NCBI GenBank assembly: GCA_009746045.1
Contig: RPFO01000165.1
Span: 4,802,692 to 4,866,691 of the forward strand
DNA: 64,000 nucleotides
From: Mesostigma viride
Lineage: Eukaryota > Streptophyta > Mesostigmatophyceae > Mesostigmatales > Mesostigmataceae
Direction of reading: 5' to 3'
Shown: piece by piece, positions 54,420 through 64,000 of the stretch
Numbering within the stretch: the first letter of the stretch is position 1
Layout of the letters: every line of letters starts with the position of its first letter
Notes under the pieces: model-generated
What the model was told of the DNA's origin: nothing
The model's database searches: none
What the model saw: the letters and a program-made list of their open reading frames with translations, nothing else
Made by a program: the position numbers and the translations under genes

Positions 54420-57400
54420 GTGCCCCCAGGGGTGTGTAATGAAGCTGCTAGTGACAGCAGTGAGGGGCAGCCCCATGCTCTAGTGAAAGAGCCTATTGGA
54501 CACGATGGGGCAAGCTTGGTTACCACAGAGAGTATGCCAGCTGTAGCTGCAGTGGTTACTCGCCAACGTGCCCGCCATGGCGGTGCTGAGCCTGAGGTAG
54601 GACCTGGTGATGTGGACCCAGGTGGATCTCAGAAGCATTCTGACCGTGCAGGACTGGCACAGGATGGTCAGGATGAGGATAGGGCTGGAGACAGTCTGAC
54701 AGGCACGACCCTGGTGCCTCCTGTACATAAGGGATCTGTACATACCTTGAGTGCTAATAATGACAATAAAAGGTTTTCTCTCTTGTATGACATTGCCTCA
54801 AGGTTGCATACCATGTTTGGCCATGCAGCTCAGTCTTTGCAAGTTGCTAGACGGCTGGGAGGAAGTGAGTTGTACTCCATCTGCCAACAGGTTGCTCAAG
54901 CTTGCAAGTGCAGGCTAGTTGCTAGAAAGCCCAAGCAGTCTCATGCCAGGACTCCTATTTTGCAGCCAGGCCATGTGCAGGTAGATATTCAGAGAATCAG
55001 GGGTTTGAAGCTGCTGGTGGCAGTGGACAGATATACCAAGTACAAGACCCTAGAGATCCTGCCTGACATGGAGAAGCCTACATTGATTGCTGCTCTGAAG
55101 TTGACAAGGAGCAGGTACCCTGGGTTGGAGTTGTTGCAGTGTGACATTCAGTTTGAGTGCTGTGAGAACCTGCCAGAGTTTCCAGAGTTGCTGATTACAC
55201 CCAGGGAGAGCCACGGCCAGCAAGGGGTGGTGGAGAGAGCCATCCAAGAGATCAAGACTGTGCTGCTGGTGGAGAGGATTCCAAGGACGTCATCTGCCAT
55301 TGTGACATCTGCATGGCTACGTTCTGTGGAGGACAGGCTGAACCTGAGGACTCCCATGTTCTTTGGTGACATTGCCATCAATCCTCTTATGCTGCATACC
55401 AGGATGCTGCCAGCTGATGCTGAGCAGGCATGGAAGGAGAAGCTAGAGGCCAAGTTCCTCAAGCTGAGGCAGAAAGACAAGGGCTGGAGTGTCCTAGAAC
55501 CTAACGTTGGACAACAGGTTGTTGTGTGGAAGGAACCAAGCTTTCCAGGGAAACGTGGCAGCTGGCATGATGGGGTGGTGACCCGAGTAGAAGCCGCTGG
55601 CCATAAGTGCTGGGTGGCCATTGATGGCTCCCAAGCAGTGCACCGTCTGTCCTGGTCAAAGATCCGTCCCCGGGGAGGTAATCAAGGAGACCTCTTCCAG
55701 GTGCCCGCTGGTGTACAAGGCGGGGGTGACGTGGAGCTTCCTGATCAGGGTGCTACAGCTGTATCGAGCCCTCAGGGTGACCCTGGCCCGGCCCCTGGGG
55801 TACCTTCACATACGGTGGTTGGGCAAGCAGGCGGACAGGCTGCACCTCCGGAACGGCCCGACACCAGGCCTAGGGGTGTGCGTCTATCAGATATTGTACA
55901 GGCTTTGCAAAGAGCCAAGAAGGAGCCTAAGGTGTCCAAGCTTGTCCAGTTGGATGAACCTGAGGTAGCTGCCATGGAGATAGATACCAATGCACAGGTT
56001 TCTGTCATGGGACCTCAGCATACAGGAGAACTGCTGGTCGGAGAACCAAGTTGCCCCTGGGTGTCTGATTTCAGTGGTAGGACGCATCTAAGGGTGTTGG
56101 GAGAGGTTACTGCCCCTGTCATGGGTGTGGATGTGACCTTCCTTGTCCTAGAGGACTATGATGGCCCTGTGATTTTGGGTCAGAATTTTCTGGGCAATCC
56201 TGGGATTTCTATCAGAGCTACAGCTCTGAGAAGAGATGGCTGGGGGATGATTCCCCTAGAAAATTTCAGGACAACATTTCCAGTCAGGTGCAGGGCCAAG
56301 CCGGTCAAGGGTGTAAAATGGGATGAAGGGGAGGTGCCCCCAGCGGCCAGTTTGGTGATTCCAGCTGTGTTGCACCCCAGCAGTATTGGCATAACTCACA
56401 GGAGCCTTGCTGCACACTCTCCTTTGACATATGACCAGCTGGTCCAAGAGATGAGCTCGCCTACTTTGTTTGAGGCTTGGAAGCTCGCCTTCTCCAAGGC
56501 ATTGGAGGAGTGGTTGCAGTTTGAGTGTGCTGCACCAACAGACAGACGTCCCCCAGCATCAAGGAAGCTTGCTTTGAGATTTGTGCTGAAGAGGAAGGTT
56601 GTGGATGAGGTATCAGTGCCCCATGTCAGGCCTGTCCTGAATGAGTATCACGGCACGGGGAGTCTGCCAGGAGAGGAGCTATACACGCCAGGGATGCTAC
56701 ACGACACATGGAGAATTTTGCTATGTCTCTACGTGGGGTTGCTGAACAGGGGAGCAGCTATGTCATCAGTGCTGCTGGACTTCAAGAGGGCATTTTTAAA
56801 ATCTGATCCAGAAGTGGCCAGGAGGGTGTGGAAGCAGGATGAGCCTTACTGTGTTGAGGTGCCTGCCATCTGGAAGCTGGAGCTGCATCAACAATTCCTG
56901 GTTATTCTGAAGGGCCTGGAAGGACTCAGGTCGAGCCCAATCATCTGGAGACTCACGCTGCAGGAAGCTCTGATCAGTGAGTGTGGCTTGAGAGTGTCTT
57001 CAGTTGATCCCTGTTTGCTGCTGGCCCAATGGGAGGGTCTGCCAGTGTATGCTAGTTTGCATGGAGATGATCTGCATTTGCTAGCCCCCACGACCTGGCT
57101 GAAGAAGTTTATTCCTGTCATCAGTGGCAAGTTTTCACTGGGCAAGGAGCTGTGGCAGGAGCCCAACAAGCCTGTAGTGTTCTGTGGAATGCAGGCTACC
57201 CTGTTCAGGAGGGACGGGGAGTGGAGTATCAGGCTTCAGGCTGGAGGAGATTATAAACAGACCATTGTGAAGGCCTTGCCAGAGAAGATCACCCAGGCTG
57301 CAGGACCTGAGTTGAGAGGCATGTGGGCCTGGTTTGCCAGCATCTGTGGTCCGTCTTTGATGGTCCATAGCAGAATGCCTGATGAGGTGCTTGAGGATGA

Positions 57401-57977
57401 GAAGCCTCGAGTCATAGCCCGGTTGGTGGAGAGTACCCCTGATCTGATTTTGTCTGGGATTGACTTTACCCAGCCTATCACCTTGGAGATCTTTGTTGAC
57501 AGTTCCATGGATGCTCGCCAGGTTACCAAGGTCAGGGGGAGATCTGCTGCTCTGTTTGCTTTTTATCAGAGCAGGGCAAGTTTGTTCAGCTGGTACAGCA
57601 GACTGCAGAAGAGGGTCTGTATCAGTTCAGATGTGGCAGAATGCAGGGCCATATGCGAGGGGATCCAGTCCAGCCTGTACATAAAGGAGTTAATGCTGGA
57701 GCTGGCTTCAGTTACCCCTTGGACCTTGCAGATGGAGACGTTGTTGCTAACAGACAGCATGGGTATGGTCCAGTTTGTTCACAAGCAGCTGGCCAGGAGC
57801 CGGGACCTGGATTATTTGTTGCTGAAGGAGTTGGCCAGTTTGGTTGACTTGAAGCATATCCCTGGCGAGGAGAACCCTGCTGATGCATTGACAAAGCTGC
57901 CACACAAGGCCCCAGCCCAGTACAATGTACTGAGGAAGCTCATGAATGCTGACTGTCAAGTCGGTCTATCTGTCTAA
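54420..57977 (+). CDS. Pol of element 2: integrase, protease, reverse transcriptase, RNase H
   Basis: 1185 intact codons; the true start is probably upstream readthrough, since the first listed codon is GTG. Integrase comes first: LHTMFGH and CKC form the zinc domain, catalytic Asp 189 (HVQVDIQ) and Asp 242 (LLQCDIQ) and Glu 272 (QGVVERA), 29 residues between the last two, then an SH3-like end (GQQVVVWKEPS, VAIDG). Protease: EIDTNAQVSVMG (Asp 522, Asn for Gly) and VILGQNFL. RT: LLDFKRAFLKSD (Asp 787) and LHGDDLHLL (about 882-884). RNase H: FVDSSMD (Asp 1027), LFSWYSRLQKRVCISSDVAECR and ENPADALTK. The last motifs are Copia-type. No DTG site occurs between the Gag knuckle and integrase. Confidence 0.9.
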   Translation: MPPGVCNEAASDSSEGQPHALVKEPIGHDGASLVTTESMPAVAAVVTRQRARHGGAEPEVGPGDVDPGGSQKHSDRAGLAQDGQDEDRAGDSLTGTTLVPPVHKGSVHTLSANNDNKRFSLLYDIASRLHTMFGHAAQSLQVARRLGGSELYSICQQVAQACKCRLVARKPKQSHARTPILQPGHVQVDIQRIRGLKLLVAVDRYTKYKTLEILPDMEKPTLIAALKLTRSRYPGLELLQCDIQFECCENLPEFPELLITPRESHGQQGVVERAIQEIKTVLLVERIPRTSSAIVTSAWLRSVEDRLNLRTPMFFGDIAINPLMLHTRMLPADAEQAWKEKLEAKFLKLRQKDKGWSVLEPNVGQQVVVWKEPSFPGKRGSWHDGVVTRVEAAGHKCWVAIDGSQAVHRLSWSKIRPRGGNQGDLFQVPAGVQGGGDVELPDQGATAVSSPQGDPGPAPGVPSHTVVGQAGGQAAPPERPDTRPRGVRLSDIVQALQRAKKEPKVSKLVQLDEPEVAAMEIDTNAQVSVMGPQHTGELLVGEPSCPWVSDFSGRTHLRVLGEVTAPVMGVDVTFLVLEDYDGPVILGQNFLGNPGISIRATALRRDGWGMIPLENFRTTFPVRCRAKPVKGVKWDEGEVPPAASLVIPAVLHPSSIGITHRSLAAHSPLTYDQLVQEMSSPTLFEAWKLAFSKALEEWLQFECAAPTDRRPPASRKLALRFVLKRKVVDEVSVPHVRPVLNEYHGTGSLPGEELYTPGMLHDTWRILLCLYVGLLNRGAAMSSVLLDFKRAFLKSDPEVARRVWKQDEPYCVEVPAIWKLELHQQFLVILKGLEGLRSSPIIWRLTLQEALISECGLRVSSVDPCLLLAQWEGLPVYASLHGDDLHLLAPTTWLKKFIPVISGKFSLGKELWQEPNKPVVFCGMQATLFRRDGEWSIRLQAGGDYKQTIVKALPEKITQAAGPELRGMWAWFASICGPSLMVHSRMPDEVLEDEKPRVIARLVESTPDLILSGIDFTQPITLEIFVDSSMDARQVTKVRGRSAALFAFYQSRASLFSWYSRLQKRVCISSDVAECRAICEGIQSSLYIKELMLELASVTPWTLQMETLLLTDSMGMVQFVHKQLARSRDLDYLLLKELASLVDLKHIPGEENPADALTKLPHKAPAQYNVLRKLMNADCQVGLSV

Positions 57978-58706
57978 AAGCTGAGAGCTGGGTGCTTAAG
58001 TCTCTGGATATCAGGCTGGGAGCTTGATTGTACATAATCCTGAGCACACCTTGAGGGGTGAGACATGTCTCTGGTGTGGGAATGTCTGACATTGTCTCTG
58101 ATGGAGAGATGTCTATCTGGGGTTTTCATCTCAGTCTGAGGTTTCCCCAGATCTGTGGTTTGTGGGCGGGGTTCGATTCCCTGGTGCCGTCTTAAGGCGG
58201 AGTTTCACGGACTGGCTGACCCATCCACCATGCTGGTGAGGTGGCGACAGGTCCCCTGATTTTCCACGGTTGGAACGAGTAGGGAGCTTGTGTTTTGCAT
58301 GTGCTTCGCGTAGATGTTGTGTCTGGTTCGATAAGGGGCAGCAGACCGGCGCCGACTCCCGTCTGGGGGTCAGCAATGTTTTCTGATGAGCTGTTGTGGG
58401 TGATCTGTGGGGTTTCGCCTAAGGTCCTGAAGGTTGTACATACTTCTCAAGTTCTTAACTGAACACCTATGGGCTGCCACAGTTGGCCAACCTCTTGTAC
58501 ATGGGTAACACAACGAGCCTCCCGTGAAGGGATAGGGACTCATTGTAATTTGTTTGTGCTCCTGAGCCAGTATGGGTGCTATGTACATATAATAAGGAAT
58601 CCAAGCTGACTGTCATGCCCAGCGGGTTGTGACTTGTAGTCTGGGGAGGATATCCAGTACCCATTGTGTGTGTTTGTATGTAGACTTGTGTGAGCTGCTA
58701 CAGCTC
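57978..58706. other. 3' untranslated region of element 2
   Basis: Lies between the pol stop and the polypurine tract. Short frames have no domains, and nothing else was recognised. Confidence 0.5.
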
Positions 58707-58724
58707 AAGAAAAGAAAGGATTGG
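58707..58724 (+). promoter_or_regulatory. Polypurine tract of element 2
   Basis: AAGAAAAGAAAGGATTGG lies directly before the 3' LTR start and would prime plus-strand DNA synthesis. Element 1 has a similar stretch at 7207-7225. Confidence 0.7.
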
Positions 58725-59422
58725 AGTTAACGCCAAGCGCATTGGCGTGATCCTGATTCGGCATATCTCTGCGATTCCAGCGGCACCGGAACGAGTTCAT
58801 TCCGACAAGTATCAAGAAAGTTATGGCGTTCCGACTTCCCGGTCGCGCGCGAGCGCGAGCCGGCTGTTCTTCTAAGTCGGACGTGAATATTTGCCGACGA
58901 CATATGGGGTCGACAGTAATTCCTGGGCTGACAGGAATTAGGTGCTGTACCTACGACGGTATTGGATTAATACGTCGTACGCAGGAAATAGGAACCTTAA
59001 CCTGTGGTCTGTTGGTACCGCAGGCTTAGTCCTGGACTTCTAGGTGCAGATGCAATAATCACTGTGGTGACTGTACTCTGTGGTCACTGTGCCTGTATGG
59101 CAGACCTACTGTATAGGAGCTGGGCGCTGTACAGGTAGTGAATACTGTACCGGGAGTGTTATTACTGAGCAGGCCTCCTAGGCTGCTCAGGACTAGCAAG
59201 CACAGTGCACAAGTATATAAACAATAGGCCAGTGCCAAATGGGCATCTCTTGCGAGCCCGCCTCACGTGTTGTGCCTTGACTTGGCAAGCGCGTGTACAA
59301 GCCTCAAGTGTGTGAGCGCTGTAACATTATCCAATTTAACAAAGCTCCGTTTCCAACCATATTCACACATTGCTGCATTGCAACCATATCCTTCACATTG
59401 CGTGTGCGAAGAACGTTTAACT
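58725..59422 (+). repeat. 3' LTR of element 2 (698 bp)
   Basis: Nearly identical to 51389-52085. It ends GAACGTTTAACT, with one extra T relative to the 5' copy, and has TATATAAA at 59214-59221. Confidence 0.95.
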
Positions 59423-59427
59423 GCTAG
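59423..59427. repeat. Target site duplication GCTAG (right)
   Basis: Matches 51384-51388. Confidence 0.85.
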
Positions 59428-60114
59428 GGCAGATGCGTACTAACAAAGCGACTTGGCTGTAGGTTATGAAGACAATAAACCCCCAGTCAGGTGGGGGAGA
59501 CACATGTGAGAAAAATTTGTAAACTCAGAGCGTTCGGGCCGGGGCAACTGCAATCCTACCTACAACTAGACTAGATGTTAGCTAGGATGCACCAATCGGC
59601 CCATCACCCGTTTAATTGAGAATCTTTGTACACGTGACGCATGCAGTCAGGCTAAGCATGGACATGTGCTAGTAACCCTAGACGGGACGGGCTCACGCCT
59701 GGGGACCGCCCCTGCCCTGGCTTGTCTAGAGTATTGAGGCAGGACTTCTGCTCACATGACGCAGTTACATGTACATTAATTAACCCATTAATAAAATAAC
59801 TATGTAATAATGGAGGCAGATGGCTGGCAAGGATTGGTGGCAGGTAGTCATGCAGGATACCACCCCCCAGTCAGTGGGGGCTACGCGTGCCACCAAGTTT
59901 GGCATGCATAGCGATTCGGGCCGTGGTGCCCGCAACTTCGTAACTAGGTCAACTTGATATCATAGCTACATCCATGACCATCCCCGCTCGCGGGATAAGG
60001 CTGGACCACCCCCGCTGCTCCTGAGGGCCATGGCGGACTTTCTTACTTTCTGTGTTCCGCGGAATCTCAGATTTGGGCAGCTAGCGTTTTCACGTTTGTT
60101 GCTTTCTGACGACA
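59428..60114 (+). mobile_element. Degraded LINE 3' ends
   Basis: 59640-59800 has the diverged sequence GACATGTGCTAG...GACGGGCTCACGCC and a decayed hairpin (CACATGACGCAGTTACATG) with TTAAT tail. 59806-59950 repeats the 3' UTR (GGAGGCAGATGG ... GATTCGGGCCGTGGTGCCC). 59423-59640 shows nothing clear. Confidence 0.55.
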
Positions 60115-60345
60115 ATGGCGGACAATGAGGCCATGCTGTTCCTCAAGCGTCGCAAGAGCCGGGCTCGCAGGGCAACCCTATACACGCTGGACGACAGCTT
60201 GACGTTGGCGCATGCAGCAACAACAACAACGGGAGCTATGCATGGTCGACCTACCTCAGGTCCGGCAATTAGCAGCGGGGAAGAAGCCGGTCTACTGGAG
60301 GGGGCCTGCCATATACGCTGACCACAAACCATATGGCAGCCCCCA
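60115..60345 (+). pseudogene. Decayed LINE ORF1 C-terminal fragment
   Basis: The frame from 60115 gives MLFLKRRKSRARR and LYTLDDSLTLAHAA, matching the end of the ORF1 at 48197-49537 (SFLRRRKRLEK, LFTLDDDLTLAQQQ). After a frame change within the CAACAACAACAAC run the match continues (KKPVYWRGPAIYADHKPY against GQPVYWKGAAIYVGHKPW). It is a truncated, frameshifted relative. Confidence 0.65.
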
Positions 60346-62380
60346 CTCCCATTGCATTGCGCCGACCCCAGCTTAGGGACTCCAGTATAGTAGTAACGTA
60401 GTAGTAGTGCAACATAGTAAAGCTTGTCTGTAAAGCATAGCTGACGTGGCCCACGCCGGCCTACATGTGTATATGCCCATGATGGGACCCACACCAGATT
60501 ATGTATATGAGCCTCTTTATACTAGCCACACTTTGCATATGCAGAGAGTCACTCTTAATTTTCCGTAAGCAATGCCCTAGCAGTGTTGATTGAGCCACAA
60601 TCATCTTCCATCACCCCATGTCATGTCAGGCCCTTTCTTTTAATTCCCAACCTTCCGGATTTCCTCCACCTCAACCCTGGGGACAGCGACATCTGTCTCC
60701 CAGTCTGGTTTACCTGCACCAGCCGTGTTTCCGACTGGCAGTGCCCTCGATCAAGCTTCATCAGTGCATCGTGGCCTCCGGCGGGACGTGGGTCGAGTTG
60801 ACCCCGCTGTTGCCGCAGCCAATAGCGATGAGCGCTATCGCCGCCAAACAAGCCAAGCGCCCAAACCTGTTTTGGTCACAGTTCCCCTACCTCCTCGACA
60901 CTGCCATGCATCCGGCCCCGTCCACAACCATCTTTACTACAGCCACGGCTGAGCCCACGACCGCCGACACCTCCATCCAGCCCGCCATCAGTGACCCACA
61001 TTCAAGCCGGGCTGCAGCAGCAGCAACCGGCGAGCTCCCCCTGGCAGCCGCAACAGCTCCAGCAACAACTCTCCCGGCCTCCATAATAGCCCCTGCCAAG
61101 ACCACATATGCTGCCAAGCTTCAGAATCCTACGAAGTTCATACGCGAAATCAAGACATGCAGTGGCAAGGCCTGCAGCACATTGAAATCTATTCAAGAAC
61201 CCATTGGCTCTTGCAGTATATTGTGGTTCGAGGCATAATCCCGCGAACGTCAACGATGCACATCACGTGGGCATGCACCTACCTCCGGGGCGAGCCCTTC
61301 CTGGCCGGGAAGCTCGACGTGGCTCAGGATGTAGAGTCATCCGGCGGCGCCAGGCGGCAGGCATGTTGGCTCGGCGGCCCCACCGGCGGCGCCCCCGTCC
61401 TGGTGGAGTTCCGCCGCAAAGGGGACAAATTGCTGGTGTTGATTAGTAGTTGGCCCGGCGCCGCAATCTGCAGTGAGATGACTTGAGTGGATGATTACTA
61501 TATTAATTCGGAGCAGCTCGAGGTCCGGGCTGCGGCCCTGGACCGGCCGGAGGTCCGGCCACCATGCAGGAGGCGGGCGGCCAAGCAGGATAACCCGCAG
61601 CTGCAGTGCAGCGTCTATGCCCGCCTCTGCAATGATGCAAATTATGGAGCCTTCATCGTCCGCCTCAACGGCCAGGACCTTCCTCCAACGATCAACGCCG
61701 TGACCCCCATGATACCGCCGTGCCGGCGTCTCGGCAGCCCCCGGCACTATCCCTCACCGCCATCGCCACCAGCATCGACGACCACTTGCTCCCCAGCTGT
61801 GCCCCGGGGACACCGCCGTGGTGTCTACGGCTGAGGAGGTGATGGCCAGTGCTGGTCCTGCATGGTCCGGCGACCCAATAAATTCATCCGCTTCGCAGAA
61901 CGTACCGAGCTGCGAACCGTCCTCAACTCAGACTGAATATAATGACGACGTACGCGGCTTTGATCGCGGCTCTAGTGCCAGTGGGACCTGCCCCGTCCCG
62001 CCCCTTTTTGACTTCTCATAGCCCTCGGGCTGTCGGCGGTGAGAGAGCGGAGCAACGGGTAGGCAGTGACAGTGCCACGGGGTTTGCCCCGCCAGCCTCG
62101 CGCGCTTCATGCTTCCGAAACCTCGATCAGACTGCACGCATTTCTAGCGCATGCAGACAGCGAATCATACTACCTGGCCGGCCCCGAGCCAACTGTCGGC
62201 CGGCGTCGCCTCGACGCGTTGGCAGGAAGAATAAAAAGTTACGGCGATCTTGAAAGCATGAGTCCTCCATCCGCCATTTCCCCCCTCCCCCCCACTCCCA
62301 CCCTCATCACCACCCTGCCAGCCCATCCCCGCCCCCACCCCTGCCCGCACCCCCCCTGCTTTTTGGTCAACGCGCGCCAA
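60346..62380 (+). other. Probable LINE 5' region/ORF1 remnant; no intact gene
   Basis: Frames at 60618-61238 (Pro/Ala/Thr-rich with ATAPATTLPASII and TYAAKLQNPTKFI), 61157-61486 and 61487-61834 overlap in sequence and lie directly upstream of an endonuclease domain on the same strand, the place expected of a LINE ORF1. I see no clear RNA-binding motif. 61835-62380 is Pro-rich and open for short distances. Confidence 0.35.
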
Positions 62381-63946
62381 TGGTCATTAATTGCCACCTT
62401 CAACGCCCGCACGCTCCATGCAGCCTGACACTGACCGCTGTCATGCACTGCCTGGCAGCGCAGTGACACTGTCCCTGCAGTGCTGGTCACTTTGTCTCCA
62501 CCAATCTTATTGGTTTCTGCATCTCCAATAACATCGCAATCGCAGAGATTCCTGAGTTTATATAGTCGGCAAACTGAGATTTCCCTTCCCTGAGGAGGTC
62601 ATGCCATACCCTCCGTATGGACCACAAGGGATTTATAGGCGCCGCCGCTGAATGATTTTTCTTACTTTCTTTGGACTTTCAAGGGCAAAGCCTAAGACAA
62701 CTTTCCTAAGCTTTGGACATGCTCAGCGCGCACATGAGACAGGCTGAAAGAAGCTGAGGGTGTGTATCGTTCGTACGTGCGTCTGAACTGAACGTGCCCT
62801 TGCCGTACCCCGTGTGCCAGCCGCTTTTTTTTAATGTTGCAGTGGGAAATCCAAGTCATTCGAAGGCTGCGCAAAGGAATCATCCGTACCGTTTGGGGGC
62901 TTTCACCCTTCCCTAGTTGATGAAGCTAGGGAAGGGCCAGGTCAGACCTACTAAGCTCCCGGAATCTCTCAAATCCTGGGAATCCTATCGACCGGCGCAC
63001 AGCTTCGAGCTATACCGGCTATGCTGACGAGATTGACGGCTGGCGGTTTTTATCGTGGAGGACTCAGGCAACGACGCTGGGATCGAACGGAGGCATCAGC
63101 TAGCCCCTCTGGTTACCGCTCGTCGTACGCCACATGCATGGAGGAGTTCCAGCTGGTCAACGCCCACTGACCTCCTCATGATTCATGGCCACCTTCCGTT
63201 CGATGGAATAAGGTCACTCGGCCTATACGCCCTGACGGTGGGCGTCCGTGACGCACGCACTCGGGCCACCTGAACAAGATCGCAAAGTCTTCTTCTGAAT
63301 CTTCGCCGAGCCATGGAAGTATTGGCGAACAACACCCCGGGTCGCAGTATCCCTCGATTGCTCTGCTACTGGATGCCAGCGCAACGCTTCCACAAGGTAC
63401 TGGAGGATGTCAGCACGCCTCCGACAGTACGGACTCCATTGGCACCACCCGACTTTTTGCTGATTTTCTTACGACATGCGATATGGTGACTGCCAACACA
63501 CGCTGAATGCCACATAGTCATGATGCTTTGGTCACGCACATCGGCGCCAACTGGCACAGTCTGTGCAATGCTGCCTCCGACTATGTTGTGGTGGGCAAGC
63601 TCTAGAGGCTCTGTACTAGCTGCCCGCTCGATCTCATGGGTCGATCGCATGCACGTGATCCCCCCTGTGCACTCAGACCATCGCATCGTAATCGCATGCA
63701 TCCGCCTCAGTGCGATTCCCCTCGCATTCTCGTAAGTACGTGGCACCTCCTGATTTGAGAAAACTGCAGCTGCTTGAGAAATCTGACGAAGCTCTGGAGG
63801 ACTTCCCCGAAAAACTCGCCCACAAGCGCCAGCGCGCCGCGGAGGAAACTGTCGAGGCACTCAGGGCATCCTGGATAGCTGCACGCGCCCGGCTCGGCCC
63901 GGCGCTGTCAGTCGGGCCCACATCGGGGCCCTGCGGCACGGCCTAG
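62381..63946 (+). pseudogene. LINE ORF2 APE-type endonuclease, decayed, continuing toward the right edge
   Basis: SLIATFNARTLHAA at about 62383-62425 matches the opening strand of APE endonucleases (a(T)FNvrTL, catalytic Asn). At about 63340-63510 the frame reads ALLLDASATLPQG, DSIGTTRLFADFLTTCDMVTANT, the 'N..G..L..F....L...NT' region. 63665-63715 reads VHSDHRIVIACIRL, with the SDH catalytic motif. A helical linker follows (KSDEALEDFPEKLAHKRQR) to a TAG at 63944-63946. Frame changes separate the pieces. This enzyme would nick the target DNA. RT would lie beyond the window. Confidence 0.6.
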
Positions 63947-64000
63947 CTGGCAAGCTGCCCGTGGCCTGGACCCGGCTGCCCCGGCCCCCAGCGCCCACCC

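Larger units (their letters stand above)
51389..59422 (+). mobile_element. Copia-like LTR retrotransposon 2 (8.0 kb, young, novel domain order)
   Basis: Two LTRs of 697 and 698 bp differ at only four positions and are bounded by GCTAG duplications, so insertion was recent. Inside are an upstream ORF (52179-53098), Gag in three overlapping frames with a CCHC knuckle (53201-54386), an intact 1185-codon pol and a purine tract before the 3' LTR. Domain order is Gag-IN-PR-RT-RH. LTR ends are AGTTAAC...GTTAACT rather than TG...CA. No primer site beginning TGG follows the 5' LTR. RT/RNase H motifs place it with Ty1/Copia. Confidence 0.9.

Overview
This is a nuclear genomic window from a eukaryote, most likely a green alga (chlorophyte). 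The reasons are two intron-rich host genes whose products look plastid-targeted, TGTAA-type polyadenylation candidates, Copia-like and LINE retroelements, and a very high load of simple and tandem repeats. The species cannot be named from the sequence alone. No tRNA, rRNA or CRISPR array was seen.

Layout. 1-7640: tail of an unknown reading frame, then a decayed Copia-like retroelement (element 1). 7641-12430: a broken L1-like LINE on the minus strand, split by about 1.8 kb of unassigned DNA. 12431-18300: a (CATCC)n microsatellite, several 3' ends of a second LINE family with TTAAT tails, and two nested duplicated blocks. 18922-34053 (minus): an eight-exon gene for an AsmA/TamB-like membrane-anchored protein. 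Its 8.1-kb first intron holds about 6.4 kb of a 41-bp satellite, itself interrupted by a 495-bp MITE. 34054-35475: shared divergent promoter region. 35476-46978 (plus): a ten-exon gene for a plastid EGY2-type site-2 metalloprotease homologue. 47690-51388: a LINE ORF1 gene and nested LINE 3' ends. 51389-59422: a nearly intact Copia-like LTR retrotransposon (element 2) with 697/698-bp LTRs and a 5-bp target duplication. 59423-64000: LINE relics, ending in an endonuclease domain that runs toward the right edge.

The two host genes are arranged head to head about 1.4 kb apart. I built both by joining exons at GT/AG sites; every junction keeps the reading frame and joins protein segments that fit the family. 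Almost every intron carries its own private tandem repeat, and in four cases the repeat or duplication includes the 5' splice site.

The most novel material is the pair of Copia-like elements. In both, the aspartic protease lies between integrase and reverse transcriptase (Gag-IN-PR-RT-RH) rather than before integrase. Both share a DD29E integrase spacing, DTQA/DTNA protease sites and an HGDD polymerase motif. The intact copy also has AGTTAAC...GTTAACT LTR ends and a single in-frame UGA between the zinc-knuckle Gag frame and Pol.
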